Below, piece by piece: positions 11,462 to 28,909 of a stretch of DNA of 64,000 nt. Location of the stretch: positions 14,249,087 through 14,313,086 of the forward strand of contig CM053256.1 in NCBI GenBank assembly GCA_028583405.1, given 5' to 3'. Origin of the DNA: Pogonophryne albipinna (lineage: Eukaryota; Chordata; Actinopteri; Perciformes; Artedidraconidae). Position numbers and translations under genes: made by a program. Within the stretch, counting starts at the first letter, position 1; every line of letters starts with the position of its first letter. Below the pieces are notes generated by a model. That model was not told where the DNA came from. It did not search any database and saw only the letters and a list, made by a program, of their open reading frames with translations.

Positions 11462-12970
11462 TCACCTGGTCCTTCAACTGTATTTGGTTGTTATGTTTTC
11501 TTGGCAAGTGATTTAGGCGATATGAAGGATGCTCTGAAGGAAATAGAAAGAATGGTATAAAGGAAATGCTTTTCTTTTTTTTGTAATTAATTGGTGTTCT
11601 TATGCTCGTGTTGTTTTACTTCACTCAATATGATTATTTAGTGGGACAATCCCTACAGTTATTTGATATTTGTAAGTGGATGTTTAGTTAGCCTGAAGTT
11701 TGGCTAGAACTTTCTTTTTTCTTTTGCCAATTACTTACCTTTAATGACCTACTCCCTACCCGCCCTACCTTCTGCTGGATGTAGTCTGAACTATCACAAC
11801 AACAAGGCACTTACTCGTTACCTCAGACACTTCACTAACAGATTACCTTTTTAAAGGGCCTTTTGAGTTCAGTCCTCTGATTGGCCAGGTCTGGTGTCCT
11901 TGATTAGCTTGACTTCTTTCATGCTGGGGGAACCCCTCTCCGGAGCCCCAGAGTGAGTGGAGTGTGAGAGTTAGATAAGACTAATACGACACGCCCTTCA
12001 CATCATAACAGGGCTTCCCTCTTGCTGCTCTCTGGATGCAAATCCACGTCATACCACCTTGAGCCGGGGAGTCTTAATAGACCACCAGTGTAACCGCAGC
12101 TCTTCCTTTTCTGCTCCAACATAGGATCACTTATCTCCGGTGCTAGGCCTTTCCCATGTCTGTCTGACTGTGTCTTGTACTGCCACGGGCAACGCTCTGC
12201 ACCTGTATAGCAGCCTGTTTGCAGCAGGGAGACATCTATTGATCTATAGCAGTCAGCACTATGCGATGTGCAGCGGTACGGCTCAGCAGGTGATGGCGTG
12301 AACTCTGCAGTGCTCTCACAAATGTCATTATTTCAAGAATGTTGCAAAGCGTGTTATTAAGTTAAGTGAAACAAAAATGTTACGGTATATTAACGGTTGT
12401 GATGGTGGTACAATAACTATATGCTTAATGTTGTAGTAAGAATGAAACAGGGTGAAAAAAGGGCAGTATATTTTGTACAAAAAGTCTTGGGTACCATCCT
12501 GAAAATGTTATCTTTTGTTATGTTGTGCTATTTTCAAAAATGACTATGCCCACTCATATCAGATTTTCCTTTTCTCTGGCTGCATATGAGTATTGTGAAT
12601 GGAGTTTTTCAAAGTGCTGTGATACATTCAAATCTTTTTTAATGAATGTCTTTATTGAACATGTTAATTGTATTATACATTTCATCATTATCCCCCTACT
12701 TGGGTGAATATTTAGGCACAATATCCCAAATGTTTTTGCCACAGTGTTATATTGCGACATGTACCATTTTGAAACACTACAAAGTGCCTTTCTGTAGTCC
12801 TGCGGCTCAAAAGGAATTTAACACTAATTCTGACGTGTACCTATAACGCCTTACCTTACATTGTGGTGAGTCAGTCATTGCATGCCAATAAGGGATAGGC
12901 CTATGACATGAATTCATATTCTAATCAATGAATAAACATTTGTTTTTAATAAAGATAGAAGTCTTTCACT
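11462..12970 (+). other. serinc2: serinc2 3' untranslated region
   Basis: The 1.5 kb after the stop codon is AT-rich with no coding frame and ends at two polyadenylation signals near 12931 and 12948. No splice site is needed. The extent is inferred from the first tandem AATAAA signals; earlier cleavage is possible. Confidence 0.6.
12931..12953 (+). terminator. serinc2: Tandem polyadenylation signals for serinc2
   Basis: Two AATAAA hexamers at 12931-12936 and 12948-12953 lie 1.5 kb past the serinc2 stop and are followed within 30 bases by T-rich DNA (CACTTTCTTTGTCTG). Confidence 0.6.
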
Positions 12971-12975
12971 TTCTT

Positions 12976-15900
12976 TGTCTGAATGGAACCTCAATATTAG
13001 CCTTACAGTTGTGTCCCATGAAAAAAGTTGAATGGTCCTCACTTGTTCGTTACAAGGATGCAAGTTTAAAAACAACAAAACATTGAATTAAAAATTAATT
13101 ACTGGGGTACAATAATTAGCATTGAGGTCAACAATATGTTAAGGTTTAGAGGGATTTAGTTGCCTCATCGATGTGACACCTCCCCATCTCTAATGTGTTG
13201 CCAGGGTGCAGACAATCAGATTCCTTTCTGTACATCGGCCCATAGATCCAGGTCATGGGATACCAGAGTTTGGGACTGATGGTTTTGTACCCCATCTTGT
13301 TCTGTACTCTGGGTGAGGCATCATGTGTAGATGAAGCTCCGAAACAAGCCATCCATACGCTTGACACATGACTTCACTACCAGCACTTTACGTTGGACGG
13401 ATAGTCTTACTGTTTGGCCTTTAATCTCTGCTGTGTTTCCCTGTTAGCCTCATTAAACATTAATACCGTGTCTCTCTCACATCTGTCTTGACCAAAGACT
13501 GTATATATAAAGGTCTTGACCCTTTACTGATGTTGGCTTCCTGTCACAGAGGTCCAAAGTTATATTGAAAGACTTGTGTATAAATAAATATAGCTCTGAC
13601 CAGATTTTTGCCCCTTTTACTGAACCGAAGCAGTGTCTGACGTGTCCCTTGTTTTGTCACGGAGACAGAGATTCGTGTGCCAGATCTTTCAGCCACTGCT
13701 GTGATATTTCCTTCTCGCCTCGCTGGCAGACGAGGCCTGTTGGTTTTGGACGCTACCGTCTCTCAGACCAGTTGGCACTGTCTGGAACTGTTCAGGACAC
13801 ACAACCTCCTGTCGACTTTCAACTCGCCCACAACACCACCCCTCGTTCAGCCTATCCATGGCAATCCTGAGTTGATGAATTGTGTCACAGTTTAGTTGTG
13901 AGAATGAATTCTCATTTCCTTTGCATGGAGTGGAGGAAACAAAGGCTTTCCTGACACTGTAGGAAAAGTACAGCAATCAAATGTAAACATTCATAACTAT
14001 ATGGTTGTTTTGCCATTTGCCTGAGAAAAATAAATGTACTAAAAGAATTACAAAAACTAGAGCAACGAACATGAAACAAAATAGAAAAGTGTTTGGTGCC
14101 ATTACAAAAACTCAAGTTTCAGTCTTTCTGATTGAACACTCTGACTGTCTCACTTTTCCTGCACCACACTTGAAAGCAGAACATGCAAACTGCACAAATG
14201 TTTATAATATTTTAGTTTATTTCAACATAAAATGCTGTTTAAAGTCAAAATCATAAACAATTAAGAAATTAGAGAAATTAGAGGTCAAGAGGCCAAAAAC
14301 ATCCACTCTCTACAAGTGACAAAATGTAATAAAAAATAAACTAAGAAAACGTAATAAATTAAAAAAAGACTACACAAAATGAGCCAAAACAAACCAACCA
14401 GTCGCTAACAGTAGCAGTCTCTCCACCAACTGTTTTTCATCTTGTTTGAGTTTTATTGGCTAGTCCAAACACAATCTCACTCTTTACTTTTTAAGGAACT
14501 TGTAAACGTACCTCTTATTTTTTATTTCTCTGTGATTTAGATATATTTATAGAACCAGACTGCGTTTCATGAGACTAAAGAACTCTTTGCACTATACTCT
14601 TCCATTAGGCATCTGAAATTTAACAGCCACTGGACATCGCCAACAGCATCCGAGAACAAATTAGCTAAGTGTCATAAATCACACTTTTATTTCCCTTGTT
14701 ATCGTGAGGTGTACTAATATGAATTTATTTTTGTTCTCCTAGTCTAGATTTAAAACACTCGTCTTTGGCCGTTGACTTCAGTGTCATAAATCCCACCTTC
14801 ATTTCCTCTGTTATCATCAGATCATCATGCATCAGATGCAATTTGTCGCTGTGATAAGAGATCAGTGTAATTTGCTGATTTTGAACCACTTAGCTCTGCA
14901 ATCATGCTTGGTTTGGCGTCCTGGGATTTTTAATTGCAGATTGACTGAAACAATGGTTAACACTTGCAGTGTTATCCCTGACCTTAATCTGTGCTTCACT
15001 TTTCCAACATCAGTCGAAATGTCAGCGTCAAGTTGCTTTTTGCCTTCTTCTCAAGAATAAGGCCAGTGAGAGACAAAGCTGATCACACTATTTCAGTGTT
15101 TCTTTTAAAACAATAAATGAAGCTTGAATAGTACAGCTGCTCCTGATTTGTATAAGCATTGTTATATGAGAGGATTGCACATCCCTGACCACCTCTTTGA
15201 CAGATGACTGGAAATGCCTGTCTGAGGTGTAATTGGGTTTTAAGAGTGGGACCTAGGCCCATTAAATTATGTGCTGCATGCAGGGGAACTAATTGAATTT
15301 GAGCCCTGCTGGCATATGGCATGTGCACTGGAAACATTTCCCAAACATTAAACCCCAATTAGGCTTTTCAGGATGGGAAACTTGTTGCTCAATGAAAGGA
15401 AGTGAAGATACTGATGCCTGTCAGACTCTTTGCTAGTGTCTAGTCAAATATGCATTCATTTATCAGCTTGTTTCTAATTAATTGCTCCATTTCCACTGGA
15501 CCTTTAGTGTTTTTCTAATTTAGTTTGATTGCTTTTATTCTCTGGCTGCAGTGCAATAAAGTCACTAAGCTGGAAGTCTAAAAGTCGGGAAATCTGAGTG
15601 TGTTCATGTGTGTGTGGGGCTCTCCTGTGCGCATGCTCTCCCCCAGCTCAGAGGAGCAGCTAATGCAGTTATATAACAGTCAGTGCAGCCGGCGTCTGCT
15701 GTGAGCCAAATGCCAGGCCAGTCCTGTTACATAAGCCTTCAGAGTCATATTGTAGCAGTACGGAGTGCTCACACCACAGCGTGTCCCTGCACTCCTTCCT
15801 CTGTCTGTCTCTCACTGTCTTTTTCACCTCTCCTCTTTTTTTTAAAGCTCTCCCGCACCTTCCCTCCCTTCCATCTCTCCTCTCCTTTCCCTCCCTCTTG

Positions 15901-16929
15901 TCTTTGCTGTGGAGCTGCTCTCAACATCAAGAACAAAGACTTTAGGCTGGATGCAGATTCATACACACCTCTAAAAATACGAGATATAAAAGCTCACATG
16001 CAGAGAGGATATTATGATGATTTTAAAAGCATAATTTGATTTCAATTGATGCATCAGTAACAGCCACTCTCTGCATTCTTTCTGAAACCGACCCTCATCG
16101 GGCTCATGGTATGAGTGGGTCAGATGGACAGGGTCATCAGATCAGCAGAAAAATCACTAAGAGCTGTGTGCAAACAAACAGTGCCTGTGACCACTTAACA
16201 GTTCATACAGTCATCCAGGGGAAGTTAATTGATTGTGGCCTCAATCCTGACCTCCATTGTGTGTAATGCCATGTCAGCATCCATTTAGAAGTGATATGCA
16301 AAAATGAAACAATAAATCTACTCAATGGTCCCATTTCCAGAGTTGGAAAGTCCTCATTTGGCTTAACCATTAATGCTACAAAGAAGATGTTGTGTTTAAA
16401 ATCACATATTGATAGCTGTTGCCAACATTTGTGTGACAACAAAGAGCAAAGGAAAAGCATCAAGTGAATCATGAAATATGATCAGAACGATTATTTGTAC
16501 GATCGTATTGAGTTTATGTAGTCTACCTACATACAAGTGGAGATCTAAATTAGTGCATTCAAATTAATATTTTATATTTATTAATCTAAGCTCGTCAATG
16601 ATGGTTGCATTGAAGAGCAGTTTGAGGGCTGGAGGCACAATATAAAGCAGATTCACTGACAAACTGACACAGGTTCAAAAGGTTTGAAACATTTACATGT
16701 ATAAGCTCGGGTAGCGTGCAAAAAGAAGGTCTGCACATCTCTGCAATTTTGGGAAGACTATTCATTAGGAGTTGGATGTGAGTGGTGGTATAAATATTCT
16801 ATGTGTGGATGAGATAGTGCTGCAATATCAGACAATAAACTGAAGTAAACCAGCTGACATCAAAGGGTGCTACCTCATTCAGTTCCAAATCCTGGTTTAA
16901 AGAATGAGGTGGCTAATTAGAATTAAAAG
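12976..16929. other. serinc2-hivep3 intergenic region
   Basis: No gene or transposon end is recognisable. The stretch 14600-15600 has an unrepetitive texture rich in TAATTA, CAATTA and ATGCAAAT-like words (for example 15200-15550), which resembles conserved non-coding enhancers of developmental genes. A TATATAAC box occurs at 15668-15676 and a CT-rich run at 15800-15900. All regulatory readings are inference. Confidence 0.35.
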
Positions 16930-17320
16930 CATTAACCAGGAACTTCTCCTTTCCAACCAATGGCTGCCTCCGTTTCCTCAATAATAATCAGGAGGCGGGC
17001 TCGGAGCGCCTGTTGATTGGTGGAGGCAGAGAGGGGGGCGGCACCCATCGGACCTGTCGTGCGGGGTGGTGCGGAGCCGCGGAGTGTGTTTCGCGTAGGG
17101 CGAGATGTTGTTTTGTTGTGGCGATCAGCTGAATGTGCCATCGCTGTCCGGTCTGACACAGCAACGGGAATCACCCCGGCCCCCCCCGGCTCTGCCCCCC
17201 CACAAACGCAGGCGCGGAGAGCGGCTCTATCCAGCATCGCAATCCAGGAAATGCGGACTCCTTCTGGCCCTTTCGCTACGGGATAAATGGCTGCAGCGCT
17301 CGTACTGTAGCAGCAAGCTG
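16930..17320 (+). promoter_or_regulatory. hivep3: GC-rich promoter and first non-coding exon candidate of hivep3
   Basis: This block is much richer in CpG than its surroundings. It has CCAAT in AACCAATGG (16957-16965), an inverted CCAAT box ATTGGTGG near 17014, and GC boxes GGCGGG near 16995 and GGGGCGG near 17035; there is no TATA box. It runs to a usable donor AAGCTG|GTAAAT (last exon base 17320). The nearest downstream + strand gene is hivep3, and HIVEP genes have distant non-coding first exons, so this is the likely transcription start region. An alternative donor CTATG|GTGAGC lies at about 17519. Confidence 0.5.
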
Positions 17321-17658
17321 GTAAATATTACACCGTAACAACACTGCCTGCCTATCACTTAGTTTCCCTTGTGTTGCTGCGGCTGTCACGTTGAGGAGTT
17401 GCACGGTGAGAAGTTGAGCGCAGGATCCCAGCCGTGCTATCACAGTGAGAGCGGGGCATGAAGTTGAGGTGCCTCGTTATGTGTGTTGTGATGATGATAT
17501 GTGATGGATAAAGGCTATGGTGAGCTGCAGACAGAGGATCAGTTCAGGGGGGTTTTGGAGAAACTACAGTGCGTGCAGCGCTGCACACACACAGCTGACA
17601 GCGTATGCTTCATCACGTCTGTCCTTTATAACAAACCTGCTGATGAGAGCAACAGTGC

Positions 17659-23130
<5,472 letters not shown>

Positions 23131-24314
23131 TTAACCCTGAACCTGTTTTTCAGGTCTCAGGCTCGAAAATGACATTCCCAGAACAAATGACTATATCTTC
23201 CCTTTTTAAAAGGGGTAAATTAATACTATTTTTTCTCAAAGCAATGATAAACCTGTGAGCTGGATGTAGAAAAGTGAGAATCGATATAGATTTTTTTTAT
23301 TTTAAAGTAAATTTAGATTGAACAAGTACACATTTTTGGAAAAGTGTCCGTCCAAAAAGAAAACATTACTTATAGTGAAAACCACCCTTGAATGATGGGA
23401 TAGTAGACTAAAAGCTTTAGGAATCCAAACTACAACATATAATAACCCTGTATCAAGATTGATGCAAAACAAGTGAAATTTGATATTTTTTGAGAGATTT
23501 AGAAAAAACAAGAACTTCTGGGGTCATTTGGGTGCATTTTCCATATCTTTGGCCCCCCTCGTTCGATTTTGATGATTGACATCTCTTTTTAACCGTTAGA
23601 GCCAATAGAATTGAGGGGAAGTTCCTAAAATCCATCTAAACATTACCCATTGGTGAATGAATGATGCGCAGCTAGAAAGCCCCAGAACCGGAAGCTGCGA
23701 TACACTCTGGTAGCTATCATTAGCAGCTAATATGAAAACTCCGTTATTGACATAAAAATGGAATGATGGATTATCAGTAATCATTTCAAAGTGACACAGA
23801 CACATTGGATTACCCTATGGATTAACCTTCGGCAGCGTTTTTTTCGTTTTAATGCCATTGAACACAACTTTTGATCAGAACACAGCAACGGTAAGACTTA
23901 TTTTCCGATTTGGTCCCGTAAAGCACATTTTTGTTGTTGTTTGTTGTCATTTTGCCGCGAGTTCTGATCGCTCAGTGATGATACTAATACCTGTAGAATC
24001 TGTGGAATCTCAGCTTGCTTATCGATATCTTGTTTGTGCAGATACGATAAGTAATAAGGTTATTTTAACGTGAGTTCTGTGCTAAGTGTGTTAGAATTTT
24101 TTTCGCTCAGGGCTCATTTAGACGCTTCTTGTGAGACTTGTGTTTTGTTTCAGTAAAAATGGTTCGTATCGTCAGTTAGCTGAGTTTCTTCCCGTTAATC
24201 GGGTATGACACATTCATAGGTTTTAAAATGTTAAGAAGCCCTGAGACACAGTTTCGTGAAGAAAAGAACCCGCAGCCCCCGGTACCGGGGGCTCTCGGGC
24301 TTAACAGGTTTTAA
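23131..24314. repeat. Possible TTAA-bounded repeat with GC palindrome
   Basis: The left boundary TTAACCCTGAACCTGTT (from 23131) and the right boundary CGGGCTTAACAGGTTTTAA (to 24314) show a partial inverted match (ACCTGTT/AACAGGT) and TTAA words at both ends, as in piggyBac-type insertions. A perfect 20-bp palindrome lies at 24274-24293. No transposase is visible. The match is weak and the call tentative. Confidence 0.25.
24274..24293. repeat. Perfect 20-bp GC-rich palindrome
   Basis: AGCCCCCGGTACCGGGGGCT is fully self-complementary, centred on a KpnI-type GGTACC, in otherwise AT-rich intron. It probably belongs to the end of a repeat element. Confidence 0.8.
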
Positions 24315-25744
24315 ACAATCGACAGAAAAATTCGATCATCGATAGAATTGTTTCAAATAATGTAGAGAAATACATGCTATACACTGGTTCCAGCTTCTAA
24401 CTATCATTTATAATACTGCATATTTTTTTACTTTTGGTCATCAAAAACATGGCTTTCAAGATGTCATCCTAAACTTTACCAAATAATGTTTTGTTATATT
24501 TGACATTTCTTATTGACCAAATGTATCATTGTCAGATTTATCAACACTGAAATAATCGTTTGTTGCAGCCATACCGTCTACTTTATCAGGCATTTAGTGA
24601 ACTACTTAGTCTCAACAGAATCGAAGGTCAAATTAATGGATAATACTGATAGCTTTTTCCATGTTTAGCTCATTAACTATACATCTGGTATGAGGTGAAC
24701 AGAAACTGATTGTAGAGGATATATATCCAAAGATCTAAAGTTGCAAAGCATTATAAAGCGGACCTTTTTAAATGTTTGGAAAACTGTGGTTTATAACCGT
24801 TTATAACACATACTTTGACGACATATTGGCAGTCATGTGACGAGTATGAGGTTATATTACTGTATTTTCTTTTTTAAATGTTTGTCTTTATCTTTTAATT
24901 CCTGATGACACAGAGGTAATCTATTAGCCTCAGTCAAACAAAAGATAAGACTGCAGGTGAATCATCTCAGGCAGGATCAAACACAATGCCCTGAAGTAAT
25001 CCTGTGTCTTGTCAGCCTGTCATGGTGGATTAACAGTTGAAGACAAACGTCAGCTGATGGTGCTGCTCAGCATAAATCCTTCTGTTTGGGAAGCTATGGA
25101 TGGATGGAAGAGAACATGTTGTAGATATTCTGCCACACAGAGCTGCTGACACAGACTCGCCTATGTGTAATTGAGAAAATAAATATGATAAGGAAAAAAA
25201 AGCATGTGCTGGTCCTCACAGGGCTTCATGTTTATCCGCTAAAGCGGAAGGTTTCAACACCTTTTGGGCGAGCAAGGATGGATGGGTTGTGGTAAAGCTG
25301 AGGAAAAAGACCGGAATTACAGCAAATAGTTGAGGCTAACGCATGATAGGCCTACTCCTGCACAAAGGGTCCATCCATCAATCCATGTTCTATCCTGTAC
25401 CCTCCTGTTCTGTGAAGGAAGGATCTGCAGCGCATCAACGCATATACTAAACTAAAGGGGCATAACAGTGAAGTGAAATTAAGTGGACTCTATAAATGTT
25501 GTGCTACAGCCAGTGATTATTTGAATTGTCATAGAAGCTGCCGGTTCGTTCCTATTCGTTCCAGTTTATTATTCTCATCGACTCATCCGTGAGCAGAGCA
25601 TCAAGTTGGCATGCCTATTACAGCTGAATGTGGCGATTACCATCTTGATCAGCAAAACGCCTCACAAACGATTTAAAGCTATGGTGCGTTTTGATTCAAT
25701 GCTGAGTACAGCCAAACTTGACAGGCTCTTCTCTGTCATTGTAG
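24315..25744. other. hivep3 5' intron, segment B
   Basis: AT-rich intron without recognisable genes or element ends. Confidence 0.4.
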
Positions 25745-26737
25745 ACCGCAAACAGTGGCGGCTCCAGAGTATTTTTGTTGGGTAATCTATGGTAGGGCTA
25801 ACCCATACAGTTGTGGGGCTCAAGTCAGTATTTGCAATGTAATTACATCCACGCTCCCCTTGACAGTGAAACGCCACGCGTGAGGTTTAGATTATTTCCC
25901 TGTCTCAATCCAAATGGAACTGTATGAAATAAAAAGGCACATTTGTCTTGTAGTAAATAAAAAGGGCGACCTGGAGCCAATCCTGCAATTTCCCCATAGG
26001 TGAAAGAGTTGACATGCTGAAAACCCAACCCCTGCAGGGGGGTCTGGGGCGATTGTCCCCCAGGAGATTTTTTGAAATACTAACATAAAATACACATTCT
26101 GGTACTCTCTTGAGAAGAAAAATAAATACATCTATTACTACACAACATATTTAAAAAAATGAATGCCATTTTAGTTTTTTGTTACTTTGTTCTGAAAGCT
26201 GAACCTGCTGCTCCTCACAGAGAGAAGAGAGAAGAGGCTGTGTGAATTACTTTACATTGTGGATAGCCCCCATTGTTCGGTGTGTCAAAATGAAAGACAG
26301 CCCACACACCTATCAATCATCAAACCGTGGAGTCTTATTTCATTACGTGTTGATTTCTATCAACACGTAATGTTGTATCGATGTATATAGAGATGTACTA
26401 CAGCAAAAGTATTCTCCGTCGGGACTTCCTGCAACAACACCACGCCGTTATCTTGATTCTGATTGGTCAGAAGACATTATCAAAGATGTTCTATTGAGAA
26501 GACGATCACTACGTGACAAAAGTTTTCAAAACCGTTTCTAGTCTTCGGTATTTCCAGACAAGTGGCTACTGAAATCAATCTTACTAACTGCTGTCTGTGC
26601 AATTTACGCCGCGCGAGTTGGCGGACTTTATTTTGCTTACTTTAACATCATTGTTCATGGTGGGGCTAAGGTGGGGCTAAGCCATTTCTTGGTATGGCTG
26701 TAGCCTACCCCAGCCATACCCTGACCCTGACCGCAAA
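25745..26737. mobile_element. hAT-like non-autonomous element
   Basis: The element 25753-26729 starts CAGTGGCGGC and ends CCCTG (reverse complement CAGGGTCAGG). Exact 8-bp duplications ACCGCAAA lie at 25745-25752 and 26730-26737. CAG termini with 8-bp duplication fit hAT although the terminal repeats match poorly. It contains a 14-bp-arm hairpin at 26341-26372 and no transposase. Confidence 0.7.
26341..26372. repeat. Hairpin inverted repeat
   Basis: CATTACGTGTTGAT (26341-26354) and its exact complement (26359-26372) flank a 4-base loop TTCT, inside the hAT-like element. Confidence 0.85.
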
Positions 26738-26949
26738 TACCTAATTCCTTCCGTCTACTTGGATTCGAAATGCTTCTCGTTTTGCTCTGTCCCCCGTTCA
26801 AAGGAAATCGCCGCCAATCATATTTCCAAGCTCGCACCAGGGGGGGGAGGGGTTAAAAGGCTCGCGTCTTGTGCTGCATTTACTTGCACTCGGACATTAG
26901 AGATGTTCTCTCATAAATGTACGATGAACCACAACTTTTCTTTCAAAAC

Positions 26950-27028
26950 AAAGCTGCCAACTGGGGTGGCAAGGCATTTTTCTGAGGTGACAGCTGCCAC
27001 CCCGTGCCACCCCGTAAAACCGCCACTG
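26950..27028. repeat. Second hAT-like terminal fragment
   Basis: The segment ends GTAAAACCGCCACTG; in reverse complement it begins CAGTGGCGGTTTTACGGGG and carries repeated GTGGCA words. It looks like one end of a hAT MITE related to the neighbours at 25753 and 27757. The partner end was not found. Confidence 0.4.
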
Positions 27029-27748
27029 CTTCTGGCGACTAGATTTATGATTCGAAAATGATAAAAGTAGGGTAGACATGTGGATATTATCCGGCTGAAC
27101 AAAACGTGATCCGTCTCTTAAATGTGTGTCAACCACAGAACTTATTTCGAGCTATTTTCCAAAATCCTATGGAGAAATTGTATTGCTTTTTTGTCGAAGG
27201 AACCGGAAGGAGTTTACCTCCGGGTTTTAGGACGCGTCACTGTTGCACTCTAATAGAGTTTCTCTAATACATTTCAGAAAGGTGATTTTCCGTGTTGTAT
27301 AGTCAGTTCGAAACCCAAAGATATTAAGTTAAATATGATTTATTTTAGAGGCTGAATACTATTTTGCCTGAAAAGCTTATCTTTTAATGATTGAGCATCA
27401 AAATAGTTGCCAATTTTTTCTCTGTCAACCGACTTATCAATACATAGACTAACTGTTGCACGTCTATATAAATCTTAACTGATTTAGGACTTACAGCCAT
27501 AACAAAGACCCAGGCTTTGTGAAATGCACGGTGGCAAATATTTTAGGGGAAAGGCCAGAGAATGCTGTCAGAAGCTCTCCCTCTGTTGGAGGTGTTACAG
27601 TGATTTCTATTATGTAATCCTCCTGTCCTCAACAACCTCCAACAGTCAGCAGTCCCAGTGTTTGCACCCAGGTAGTCCCCCACCTCCTCCCCTTTCCCCC
27701 CGCTTTGCACCGTCAGCACAGCGCTAGGGAGCAACCCCAGCTTAGTCA

Positions 27749-28244
27749 CTGCAGACCAGGGGCGGTTCTAGAGGGGGGTCAGGGGGGGCCAGTGCCCCCC
27801 TAACACTGACCTCTGACCCCCCTGTGGCCCCCCTAACAATGAAAAGTTTTTTTTTTTTTTTTTTAAATGTATATTTTCTGGTACTCGGTTTGCCAAAAAC
27901 CGCAGGATTTTGTTGCTGTAATGTGAGATTATGCAGACACCCTTATGTAAAGTAGAGATGTAACTGTTCATTGCCTTTATTTTTATATAAATATGGTGTG
28001 TGTGCAAACATTGCACTATAACTTAAGCTGAAGCTAACCGTAATAACTATAAGATCTATCTGAATTAAATAAGTGTACTGAAACAAATACCAATAACTGT
28101 ATTGCATTGTTTTCTTATGCGCAATTACTTCATACTGTCTAGTTCTCTTTTTCGTCCTGCATTTATTGTGCCCCCCTCAGAAAATAACTGGCCCCCCAGT
28201 GGCCCCCCCAGTCAAATTGGTCTAGAACCGCCACTGCTGCAGAC
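27749..28244. mobile_element. hAT MITE with exact target duplication
   Basis: The 480-bp element 27757-28236 starts CAGGGGCGGTTCTAGA and ends TCTAGAACCGCCACTG, a 15/16-base inverted repeat. Exact 8-bp duplications CTGCAGAC lie at 27749-27756 and 28237-28244. The ends are rich in GGCCCCCC. A T20 run near 27847 lies inside. The intact duplication and termini suggest recent insertion. Confidence 0.9.
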
Positions 28245-28909
28245 TTAGATTTTTCATCAACACTCTGCAACTCTAATATGCTTAATGGCACTGCGCTCAC
28301 CCTCTGAGGACGCCCGTCTTGCCCTCATGTCAGCTGATTGACAGGTTGCTGCTGGGCCAGAGAAGAGGTCGGGGGGCGCGAGGAGAGAGAGGTTGCTTTA
28401 GGGCGTGCACACGGTGCTTCTGGTGCATCTCTGGCCCCAGGGTGATCGCTATATTTCACTCTGACACCCCACATCTGTAGGAAGACCAGGAGCTGCACGG
28501 CTGGTAGCAGCTCCCTTAACTTCTCTTTTCCGTTTTCTCCTCCCTCTCTTTCTTGGTTTTATGGTCTGTATGTATTTATCTCAGAAGCTGATCAGGATTC
28601 TCTGAAAGTATCCGAAGCAGCGGGGCTGGTTTCCCACTCACTGTCCCTGAGTAGGGTGTCCATTACGGTGGGAGTGCCTAAATTACACAGAAGAGGGAGA
28701 TCAGGAAAAACCCAGCGAGAGTTTTGTGGAGGGAAGAGGGCGGGGGGGGTGGGGGGTGGTGCAGAGTGGAGAAATCAATTTGTCTCTAAGCGAAAAAGAG
28801 GATGAGACACACATAAAGTACATTGTTGCATGCTTAAAAACAAGAGAAAAAATATGTGTGTGCAAATAAATGATTTGAAAATTGTCTTTATGACGAGTGG
28901 TTTAACAAC
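28245..28909. other. hivep3 5' intron with G-rich run
   Basis: No gene is seen. The stretch 28738-28760 (runs of 8, 6 and 2 G separated by T) could form a G-quadruplex. Confidence 0.4.

Noticed and set aside
13146..13367. 73-codon minus-strand frame near the serinc2 3' end
   Set aside because: No recognised motif or splice sites; insufficient to call a gene.
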